Shown piece after piece: positions 11,628 through 20,966 of a stretch of DNA of 64,000 nt. Position 1 is the first letter of the stretch. Each line of letters opens with the position of its first letter. Under the pieces are notes generated by a model. That model ran no database searches, was not told the DNA's origin, and worked only from the letters and a program-made list of their open reading frames with translations. Origin of the DNA: Histoplasma ohiense (Eukaryota; Ascomycota; Eurotiomycetes; Onygenales; Ajellomycetaceae); contig JAEVHH010000005.1 in NCBI GenBank assembly GCA_017607445.1, positions 749,001 to 813,000 on the forward strand, read 5' to 3'. Made by a program: the position numbers and the translations under genes.

Positions 11628-12744
11628 ATCTGGTTACTCTTCTCTCGGCTAAGACAATGAGAACGTGAAAGAATGAAAACAGGCGATAAGTTCTGGTTGC
11701 TAACCCACGTGACCCTCGCATGTGGAGAGGGCAACAATCGAAGTAAGGCCTTCCTTATACAATTTAGCTTCACGTAAAAATGGCGTTTTGAGGTGTTGAA
11801 TTCTCGGCGTACAGCCTTCCTGATCACACCATTTTCTTGTACCACCATGCCAATTTAGTATGAGAGAGTACCGAAATTAACCTCAGTCTGAATAGAGATG
11901 CGCCAAGGACGTGTGATGGAATAACAATCGATTTGACGCTCCTCGTTCTAAACTACGAGGATTGGAAGAAAATTCGTACTGGTGGCTTATCTCTGAGTTA
12001 TTTCTCTGCTAATCACATTTCATAGCCATTGGAGATGTTCATGAGAACATAATTCTGGACCCTAGAACCAATTCATTCTCGAATGGCATTTCCAGTTTGG
12101 TGAGGTTTAGCTGGATATAGGCTACCAGGCTGTGCTGGCATCAATAATTCTCTGTTGGATTCCAATCATGATGTTGGGAAACTGTGATTTACAAGGTCAA
12201 TGGTGCCGGTCCCTTAATTTCTTGTATCCCGCGAAAACATTCCGTCATACATTCATCTGAGCTGATCTGAACTGGTCTGAATTTTGCTATCCAACTCTCT
12301 TGAACGACCCTGTTGAACAAACTCTCTTCATCGTGCACAGAGCTAGATCTAAATCCAATTCCGATAAAATCCACTGGAACTCCTCGATACTAGTATTTGT
12401 AAATCATTCCGAAATGGTAGTGATTGGCACCATAATAGAGTGCTTATGGAAGGTAATAGTAAGTAGTTCTATGAACTTGTGAGTGGGTTTTATTGCAACA
12501 CTCTCTTGACCCTAATATCTTGATATACGCAGCGTACGCAGAATGCAGGTTCCGATTAGGCTGTGCAGGGCTCTAAGAGAAGTAGCTTATGCAGCAGCCC
12601 TGTATCAAACAGCCATTCCTCTTGTGTCCAACCCCCCTCAACTACCTAGTATTTCCAAACCGTAGCATTAAATCTGCCTCTCCTCCTCGAAATACATTAT
12701 AATACCAGAAAAGCGAGAACAGCAGTGGTTCGAAATTTGAAGGC
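11628..12744. other. Island spacer, no supported gene
   Basis: About 1.1 kb with only short, unrelated open frames on both strands. No repeats or transposon ends were recognised by eye. Confidence 0.45.
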
Positions 12745-13439
12745 ATGGAAGAAGAACGGGTGGCGTTGGACAAAGCTAAAATGAGAAGAGGTAGTGGAAA
12801 TCAAGTGATATTTGGAAGCCATTGCTGTATAGGGATCGAAACATTGGACAAATTTGTAACGGAAGACGAAATGATATACGTCTTTTCTCCAATTACGATG
12901 GTCTCGCTAGGCGGATATCTCGCAGTCTCACATTTTCAAAATCGCTCGACAGCAGAAGACATTGATGTGATAATTGATCCAGAGTTTGCTTCTGACAAGG
13001 CGTTGCATCGCAGGCTGCAGCTTGCCATGGTGAAGGTGGGGAGAGATTTAGGTTTTGGGGGAAAAATGGATGAATGACTCCGTTGCTCTATTTGTCTCTT
13101 AAATCCGCTTGTGAGTCCATTTTCGAGGATGCAGAAAAACAAAATATCATTCTGTGGTCTGGCGAGAATATACGGATACTGGCTGCTCCACTGGAGTGGG
13201 GCTTGGAGACAAAGCTCCGACGACTCTCTACAAAACCTCATCACCTGAAAGCCATCACTGATGTCGAGGATGTCCTGGTCATTTTGAACACTCTGATAGA
13301 TCAAAACGAAGGCCCCCTGGAAAGGGATACGATTCGAAAACTAAACAGGAATGGATTTGACGTCGCCATTGCACATAGCGTTTTGGATCGGGTCGCAAAG
13401 GCATATCAAGAGCGATATGGAAATAACCCCTTTCTCTAA
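12745..13439 (+). pseudogene. Broken nucleotidyltransferase-fold protein gene
   Basis: The first frame contains VSLGGYLAVSHF followed by STAEDIDVIID, the Gly-Gly plus D-x-D pattern of the minimal nucleotidyltransferase fold. At about 13065 (a GGGGGAAAAA run) the frame breaks. The next conserved words, KWMNDSVALF, lie one frame over and meet a stop. A third frame from 13074 then carries ESIFEDAEKQNI, LRILAAPLEWGLETKLRRL-type sequence (here RILAAPLEWGLETKLRRLS), a DVEDVL motif and a C-terminal ERYG. Two frameshifts within 50 bases argue for a decaying gene rather than an intron. The fold assignment rests on the motif only; the substrate is unknown. It lies inside the gene-poor island. Confidence 0.6.
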
Positions 13440-15151
13440 AACATCGATGTTTAGTCCTTCGATAAATTTTGGGACAGGAGGGTGCTGAAAAGGGCTTGTA
13501 TTATTCTCTATGACAATGGATCTCTATCAATTACATTCCGATATTTTTGAATCCAGTCTGCAATCTCAAATGAGAGTTTCCGTAATGTCAAGGTACTTTA
13601 TTTCGTCAGGTTTTCAATCCCACTCACAGACATGGGACAGTGCTTGCTCAACTCGCTGTTAAAAGTGTTCTTCCGACTCCATGTTCTTCATTTTCACCCT
13701 CTAGTAGTCTGGGGAAGATAGCAAATTCGAATAGAACCATCAAATTATGTTCAATTGGATTTCGACACATTTCCCTAGGTGGTAGAGCCACAAGTCTGCT
13801 GATCAAGGAAATAAAATACGGCTGTAGCTTTGGAATTAGGGTCTTGTATCGTGAGTCCACAGATGAAACGGCCTCTTAACAGTCATCCAGGGAAAGGCGA
13901 AGAAACGAAAGAGGTAATAAATATAATCCGGCGAGGCCATGTTGAAACGTCAATCCCCCAGCCTCTGACACACCATGAAATTGTTCCTGGATCTTTGACA
14001 TTCCACCAGGTTGAAAGCCATGAGAAGCAAGGAGATCGCCCACTTCAGAAAGATTAGAGTCAGACAACCCCCAAGTAACAACTAATACTTGAATCAGTAA
14101 CTGGCGGTGTTAATCGAAATCACATTTAGATTACAAAAATGACCACAGGATACCCGAATCGCCGGTTCAAGATCTCCCGATGCTCAACAACTTGGATGTT
14201 TCTGTCCGCAAGACCATGAGTCACTGCAGGGAAGCCGTCGCCTAGGTAGGCCTTTCGCATTGGCACAAAGCTTGGCGATTGAAGTTGGAGAGGCACAGTA
14301 TAGAATAGGACATTATATTATCGAAAATGCTTGGTGTAGATTGTTAGAACATTGTGCAACTCAAAGGATCGTGATCAGGTGGTGAAGCGGAGGAGTATAC
14401 GGAGTAGTGCTAGTGCTAAATAATCATTGGCTTCTCTTAATCGGGGCTAGTCCGGTCGATTGCTCAGGTAATCTTGAAGCATCAGGTAATCTAGTTATTT
14501 AAATAGCAAAAAATAATCAATCCCTCCTTCTTTTGGTAGCCTACGCGTTTTTGCTTGATCTCTAATTGGTACCAGTTACCAGTAGTTAGTTGATAACAGT
14601 TGACGGTATCAGACAACTTCTGTTAGAGTCTGATCCCGGGTTTATCATGTCTTCGACAAATCAATTGCTCCACAGGGCCGTACGCCAATCCATCACGATT
14701 ATGACTTATATATCCAACAAACAAATACACAGATGCTAGAGGAGCATGTTCCAGTGGAACTTCTGCTGGGTGGTGAGGAAGTGGCGCTGAAACTTCCAAC
14801 TTGAACTTCTAGCAGATAGGAATAGTGTCTGCTATCTGGGAGTTTAATCGAGTGAATTTTGAGTCTTCCAAAATTAGTGAATTTCAAGCAATATGAATCA
14901 ACGAGATGATTCAATTTACCCTTTAAGCCCACTCCATTAACTCCACTGATATGAATGGCGGAATCAGTTCACTCCTCTGACATGCGATATATCTGCTCGC
15001 AGATACATCTATCCATGCTTCCTCTATTCCTTTTTTCTATTATTTCATAATATTGCGTTCGAGTATTTTTCGTCTGGCTTTGTCCCTGTTACTACTTGGA
15101 GGAAGCCAACTCCCCTCTATCAAATTACTGCCGCTCTTCGTTGAGTGAACT
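13440..15151. other. Island spacer, no supported gene
   Basis: About 1.7 kb lacking any convincing coding pattern. Short frames at 13640-13879 and 14699-14932 show no family resemblance. Near 15000-15150 the sequence becomes pyrimidine-rich ahead of the next start codon. Confidence 0.45.
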
Positions 15152-17456
15152 ATGCATACAAGTCGCACCCAAAAGAAGGCTACGGCCTGCTACTATTGGC
15201 ACAATGGTCGGTGTAAATATACAGCGGATGTTTGCATGTATGCGCATCGCCATACTGGCCAGGTTGCGAAGAGACCACCGTCGACTACTAAGTTAGGTAT
15301 GGATACGATTTCCCAACCCATCCATCAGGTCAGGATGTTTGGGATTTAGGCCAGACTCTTACTGCCATCACAGAATCCAAGCCAGACCAGCGGGATACTA
15401 GGGACCTAATCTCATTGGTGGGTAACGACGATATAATAGAGGATACGGTATGCGTTGATCCTGGTACACCCGTTAATTGAATAATGCAGCAAGGGGCAAA
15501 TATCTAGTAGATGTGCTAAGTTTTTTTAGATTTCAAGTGCCGCTGCGACAGAGAATCCATCATGTACAATTGTTTTACAAACTCCAGCCGAAGCATCTGA
15601 ATGTCTTACCCTGGCCGAGGCTGTTATCAAAGCTCTGCAATCTAACATGGACTCCAACGGTATTAAGGCCGTGCTTGTTACGAATCCTCCTGAGCGTGTG
15701 CGAAAAGCACTCAACAAAGGCATTGATGGGTTTTCCGCTATTTTTGAAGCAGTCAAACGGAACGACGCTGATATTATAGAACTACTCGTTGAAAATGGGG
15801 CCAACCCAAATGCAACAGAGCATAATTCCGATATCCCTCTTCTTGCATTTGCAATTTTGCGAGGTGCGACAATTACAATTATACAAACGCTCCTGAGTCT
15901 GGGAGCGAATCCTCATTCTATTCCTCGAGACTTGTGGGGCGGATCCATCTCCGGGACATTCGACAACGACACTGAGTTGCTAACTGGCAATTTAACTCTA
16001 GATACTCACTGGTACAATAGATTACACCGTGCTTCACTCCTAAAGCGACTGGATTTTGGTCTAAGATACCATCTCCTAGCTTCGAGCAAATTAGAGACTC
16101 CAACCAAGAAGGAACGACGGAATGCCGAAAGATTAGGCATCAAATCTCTCCTCCGGTTACCTTATTTCTGTGTCGGGCAAAGACTTGCTATAAAACGTGT
16201 CACAGAATATGCCCAATCTCATCTTTTGCTTCCTAACAGTAACCGGCCATTAATGCTGGCATTTGTTGGTCCTCCTGGCCATGGCCAGCTGAAGCTAGCT
16301 GCCAGTGTTGGCAAAGTAGTTCCGTTTAACTCGATTGTTGCGCGCACGAAAAAGATGAACAATTGTCCTGCTAATGAGCAGATACCAGATAAAGAAATCT
16401 CCACCAACAATCCTAGCAGATTGGAGGTGGTTTATATCGATGACATTGACGAAATTGGTCGCTTGAATCTAATTACCCTCCTAAATGGTCTTACACAAGG
16501 TGAGCGTTTGTAAAGTACATGTAAAGTACATACAAACCAGCCCAAACCAGGTCAATCAGAGCTCTGTTTTGAAGCTTGAAATAACTGTCCAAGCTGACTT
16601 TTGATTTTGTTCGAGTCTCTTCAGGAGCTGGCCGGCATGAAACTAACCGCAACTTCTCAGCTAGCTCGAAAACTATCTGTATTCTTTCTGTAACTGACGG
16701 TGAGAGCAAAATTCTCGACTTTTACGAAACATACCTCGGAAACGCCCCCAAGGGCGAATTACTCTCCGCCCCTTGGGACGAACTGGATAAAGCGTTGAAG
16801 AAGGACCTCTTAAAAAGCTATGGGGTATTTTTATAGGCTAACTCCTGCCCTTGCCCAGTTAATAATGAATATAGCTCTAACACAACAAAATAATACAGTC
16901 CTCCCTAACGAGTCATATTGATGCCATAATCCCGTTCTTCCCCTACTCCGATTCCGAAACCGAGGCCCTAGCATATAAATATATCAACGACCTACGTTCT
17001 CGTCTAGCTAATGCCGACGTAGGCGACAATGCCTATGCTGCAAAACCTGCAACTACAAACGCATCCACATTCTTAGGCCCTATTCATCTCGATCTTGAAG
17101 GAGACGACAGGGCGATCTGTGAGCATATTGCGGAGAAGAGCTATGACATGAGTCTCGGGGAACGGTCTATTCAGCAGGGGGTTATCAGGGAGATCCAGCT
17201 CCCGATTATCGAGCAGTGGATAAAGATTTCTGAGGCTGGGGAGAGCTTCCAGGGGTATGGACAGGCACCGTGGTGTTCCCGGTTGGACTTGGGGAGCCCC
17301 CATTCCTCTACCTCCATGTCTATATCCGGTGGTGCACATTCCCTATCTGCTCAGGGGGTCACAAAAGCTGTTGTTAAGTTGGTGGCGAATGAGCATCCCG
17401 ATGTGATGGTACGTGGGAGGAAGGGCCATATTTCAATTTCAGTGTCTTTGGAATAG
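15152..17456 (+). CDS. CCCH zinc finger-ankyrin-ClpB-like pseudo-ATPase
   Basis: Five exons keep one frame: 15152-15296, 15350-15447, 15530-16499, 16625-16824 and 16899-17456, 656 residues. Exon 1 has a compact zinc finger (CYYWHNGRC then CMYAH, spacing C-x7-C-x6-C-x3-H). Residues about 125-220 carry ankyrin-type repeats (IFEAVKRNDADIIELLVENGANPN; second unit LLSLGANPH). From about residue 285 comes a ClpB/AAA-2-like module: a Walker A position reading GPPGHGQLKLA in place of GxxGxGK[ST], a Walker B-like VVYIDDID, APWDELDKALKKDLL, and a lid with IDAIIPFFPYSDSE and DMSLGERSIQQGV. The catalytic Lys/Thr and the usual Arg before ID (here SHID) are missing, so ATP hydrolysis is unlikely. The intron 1 model (53 nt) is the weakest. 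Function unknown; lineage-specific accessory gene by context. Confidence 0.7.
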
Positions 17457-18364
17457 GGAAAGTTCGGATCAAAATGGCAAAAATAGAACGGCATGGTAAA
17501 GCGGTGATGGCTTTTCTTGATTGGAAACGAGAAAGGTATAATAAGTTCTGTGCATTAAGATGAACGGGGGTTACCTAATTTTGGGAAGAGGGTAGCCGGT
17601 TGGAACGGATGGGAAAGATGGGTATTGTGGTAGGTATTTGATATTAGTTGTTTTACCTGCCAATAACATGAAAAAGGCAGAGCGTTGGCCTGGGCAGAAT
17701 CGGAAAAAGGATATTGTATCAGAAATTCTTAACGACAGAGGGAGTTAGCGATAGAGACAGTTATACAATCGGAAAATTAGCAAGTCAAATTTGAGGACAA
17801 GTGTATTAATTTCCATAGGGTGCTTTTTCTCACGTCTGGTTTGGACCCCAATCCCCACGCATTGCCATAATGTTATCTGACTAAGAGAGCCCTTTCCCGT
17901 GTTTTCTCGAATACCCGTAGGTGCTGATGGCTTTTGAAGTGGGGGGAATGAAAAACAGAAAGAAATTTTAAACCTCGCTTTAGTAAACTTAAATATTTTG
18001 TAGATCGTAGATCATCGTCCGTTAAGCATCGAATCCGAACTAGAATTAAAACTGGAGTCACTTCGTTCCTACCAGGCAACAAAAATGACAATATCAATAA
18101 CAAGTAATATTCCTTGTTGTTATTTTACCCCTTTGGAATTTCCAAAAAGAGAAATATGAAAAAGTGAGGAAGGATAATCTTCTAAAGCGCCAGAGGTCCG
18201 TAAACACGCAAAACTAGCTGTAAGGAACAGGGACTTGGAGCAAGAGAAAGTAGTAGGAACGACTGAGCAAGAAAAGAGTGGATGAAGCGTTTGAGATGGG
18301 CGAAGGTAGACGGGAATGGCGTAAAAGAGTAAAAGAAAATAGACGGCGAATCAAAATGTAAAAT
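17457..18364. other. Intergenic, right border of the island
   Basis: About 900 bases with no supported gene. The part nearest 18365 is AT- and purine-rich and is probably the 3' untranslated region of SEC17. Confidence 0.5.
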
Positions 18365-19654
18365 TCATGAAAAGTCTTCCCCAGGCTCTTCGATACTGTT
18401 CTTGACACGGAGTAATATTGCTGTTTTCCACTTATCCAGCTTGCTTAACTGATCATATTGGAATAACTTGTCGCCAAAGGACTCTGCATCGCCCTGCTCA
18501 ACAGCCTGCGCCAAATCAACGAGGAGCATATGTTCGCGAGTCGTCGTGAAGGAGTTATCGAGGTCTCTATAGTTTTGGAGAGCACGATTAGTAGCGACGA
18601 GGTCCTGCAAGACAACGTGGAATATTTTTAGCTGACGCACGCACGGAGAAGAAAATAATAGGCTAGAAGATAATAGGTATAGTTTTCTTTTTCTTTTTTC
18701 TTTTTTTTTCTTTTTCTTTTTTTTTTTTTTTTTTTTAAAAAAAAGGGTTTTCCTTACATTTGACGCAAGGTGGCAGATGCCAGCTTTCAAGAAGTAGTCT
18801 TTCACGGAATATTTCATCAGGTTATTGTTAATGGAGGATTTTGCAACGCGTTCGTAGTGCTCGATGGATTTGTAGTAATCTCCTTTGAGCGCGGCAAGGT
18901 CTGCGACTTTGAGATAATGCTTGTTCGCCAGCCTGTTAAACAGAAATATCCACGATCAGTTACCCTGTTGTGCCCTATGGACTAATGTTACCTGAAAGGA
19001 CGGAAGAAGAAAGGAAAGAATGCCTACGCTTCCGCGTTATCTCCTTCGAACCATTCCGCAGCCTTTTCATAGGCTTCCAACGCCCGTCCTTCATCGCCAA
19101 TTTCTACCTCGTATATTTCAGCTAAATTTTGTTGGTGGGTCGCAGCCCGTCTGAAGTTTCCCTTAGAAATATAATGCTGGATGGCAATCTGCAGCACTCG
19201 GGCTGCATCTTCGGGGTCTGTCTTTCGGTATACTTTAAACGCCTCAGTCAAGAGGTTGGCCGCATCATCTGGCTCGTTCAGGTTGGTGGTGAAAACAGTG
19301 GCAGCTTTCTCAAACGCCATGCCCGCTTCCTTGTCTACATTTTCCCCGATATTAGCCGTGGATTGCTTTTTCCGGTGGTTCCCAGGAAACAGTTGAGCTG
19401 AGGAAATATGCAAGAGCGGGGCGGGGACAACCAACTCATCTTCTGTGCCCGGAAAGCATTGGCGGCTTGTGAATAGAGGTCTGCAGCGTTTTCGTATTTT
19501 TCCGTTCGCCCACCGAAAAGGCTGAATCCACCTGAAGCACTCTGAAGTGCTTTATCTGCCTGTCATGGTTTCAAACTGTTAGGCCTCAATCGGATGGATG
19601 GCGGGGAATATGATTGCACACCTTCTGTAGTAGGATTCGGGGATCCTGTGCCAT
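18365..19654 (-). CDS. SEC17: Sec17 / alpha-SNAP, SNARE disassembly adaptor
   Basis: Adaptor that binds SNARE bundles and recruits the NSF/Sec18 ATPase to take them apart after fusion. Five exons: 19654-19622, 19559-19436, 19334-19028, 18932-18758 and 18604-18365, giving 292 residues, the usual family length. The start MAQDPRILLQKADKAL is typical. TPR-like helical repeats follow (FSLFGG, YENAADLY, EAGMAFEKAA, NFRRAATHQQNLAEIYE, AYEKAAEWFEGDNAEA, KHYLKVADLAAL). The C-terminus has TTREHMLLVDLAQAVEQGD, DQLSKLDKWKTAILLR and an acidic end. The penultimate Leu of the yeast protein is not obvious here; the end is GEDFS. Intron 4 (18757-18605) is 153 nt, has a 20-T tract and contains no in-frame stop. 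Divergent from the GatC-like gene. Confidence 0.95.
18717..18736. repeat. Homopolymer T tract within SEC17 intron 4
   Basis: Twenty T residues on the plus strand flanked by further T/C-rich sequence. On the coding strand it is poly-A near the intron's donor side, so it is not the polypyrimidine tract. Confidence 0.9.
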
Positions 19655-20006
19655 GGTTGAAGCTGTTTGGCTGTTTTAGGGAAATAGGAAAACCAGTAGA
19701 AATTACAGCTGGATGTAGATCTGGTGTGTGTGTGTGTGTGTGTGTGGTATACCGGTTGATGTTGAGGACGTCGCTGGATATGCCGACGTTGTCCGTAATA
19801 GATGTTGTCATGGCTTGGCGGGGTCTATCGAGGTTATTCAGTTAGGGCAGAAATCGCTGATCTAACTATAAGCGACACTCTTTTTCGTGAAAAACATCGC
19901 ATCCCTTCTCGAATATCAAAAATTGGCCCCAGTTAAGTAGAAATTAAACACTAAAGAGCAGACACTAACAGACTCGGCCTATTCTAACTATTCTACATTG
20001 GTTCAA
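19655..20006. promoter_or_regulatory. Divergent SEC17/GatC-like promoter with GT microsatellite
   Basis: About 350 bases between divergent starts. A (GT)n dinucleotide tract of about 11 units lies at 19724-19746, roughly 70 bases upstream of the SEC17 start codon. No other motif recognised. Confidence 0.55.
19724..19746. repeat. (GT)n microsatellite
   Basis: Perfect alternating GT run of about 23 bases in the SEC17 upstream region. Confidence 0.9.
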
Positions 20007-20591
20007 ATGGCACTCTACCGCCCCTGGTCGACGCGACCACTCCTGCAAACGATCCTCAGAACGACCCATCACATCGGAGCAAGAAGTATTCGACCGACTC
20101 CGCCACCAGCAACTGGTCAAACCGACGATCCAGCGTCCATTCTATCAGAGCCCAGCTGGTCTGTCAAATCCCTCTTACCAGAGAACACATCTTCTCCCCA
20201 ATCACGTACTATATCCTCGAAGCAGCTCCACCACCTCCTCCGTCTTTCCGCACTTCCACCCCCGTCAAGCGCCGAAGAGGAGGAGGAGATGCTCAAAACC
20301 CTTGAATCGCAAATTCATTTTGTGAAGAAGGTCCAGGGCATTGACACTACGGGTGTTACGCCTCTGCGCAGTATTAGTGACGAGTCGGAGGAGGCACAGG
20401 AGGAAATAAAAATCAGCTTAAAGACCCTCGAGGCATCTCTAAAACAAGAGCGCTATATCGGCCGAAGTAGAAGAATTCAGCGCACGAGATCTGAGAGGCC
20501 TACCAATCCGGACGACGAGGTTTGGGATGGTGATGCCTTGAAACCAGCATCAAAAACAATGGGGAGGTACTTCGTGGTCCAGTCAAGCTAA
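20007..20591 (+). CDS. Mitochondrial GatC-like subunit of Glu-tRNA(Gln) amidotransferase
   Basis: Single exon of 194 residues. The first ATG is at 20007; the open frame extends to a TTG at 19998. The N-terminus is Arg/Ser/Thr-rich with almost no acidic residues (MALYRPWSTRPLLQTILR), as in a mitochondrial presequence. The middle matches the GatC helical pattern: LHHLLRLSALPP, a run of Glu, then LKTLESQIHFVKKVQGIDTTGVTPLRSI. GatC-type subunits stabilise GatA/GatB, which converts mischarged Glu-tRNA(Gln) into Gln-tRNA(Gln) in mitochondria. The C-terminal 80 or so residues are basic and acidic mixed, ending GRYFVVQSS. Assignment rests on pattern, so another small mitochondrial protein cannot be excluded. 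Confidence 0.65.
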   Translation: MALYRPWSTRPLLQTILRTTHHIGARSIRPTPPPATGQTDDPASILSEPSWSVKSLLPENTSSPQSRTISSKQLHHLLRLSALPPPSSAEEEEEMLKTLESQIHFVKKVQGIDTTGVTPLRSISDESEEAQEEIKISLKTLEASLKQERYIGRSRRIQRTRSERPTNPDDEVWDGDALKPASKTMGRYFVVQSS

Positions 20592-20966
20592 ATTAGGAAG
20601 CTTGGTAGAAGCACGATCTAGAGGATAAAACCCGGTTCCATTCCATACCCATCCAATACTCAGTATGTCTCACCCTTCAACCGCCTAGTGTCACTGAACC
20701 TATTCTCTTCGATCGTCGTACAATCTCCCTCCCGTGGAGCGATGTGCTGACTCATCGGGCCTGTAGACACCTTCCTTCTCTTCGGACCATCTTCCGTTCA
20801 TTTGTTTATCATACGAACCTACCAACAATTCGACTACTCCACCGTTTGTACGATTCTTCACTGGCATTTGGACCACATGGGATGAGAATTCTACACAATA
20901 AAAGTTAATTTTAACTACGTTAAATGCCTACAGCTTCTTTAGCGCTATTCTGGTCTCATAGATTCG
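20592..20966. other. Spacer between GatC-like and DUF726 genes
   Basis: Non-coding sequence of about 375 bases between two genes in the same direction. It should contain the GatC-like 3' end and the promoter of the DUF726 gene; no motif stands out. Confidence 0.45.

Noticed and set aside
13640..13879. Overlapping frames on both strands in the island
   Set aside because: Neither strand resembles a known family; short and not joined to other exons.
16500..16898. Apparent frameshifts in the ankyrin/AAA gene
   Set aside because: First read as pseudogene damage, but two ordinary introns (16500-16624 and 16825-16898) restore a continuous frame.
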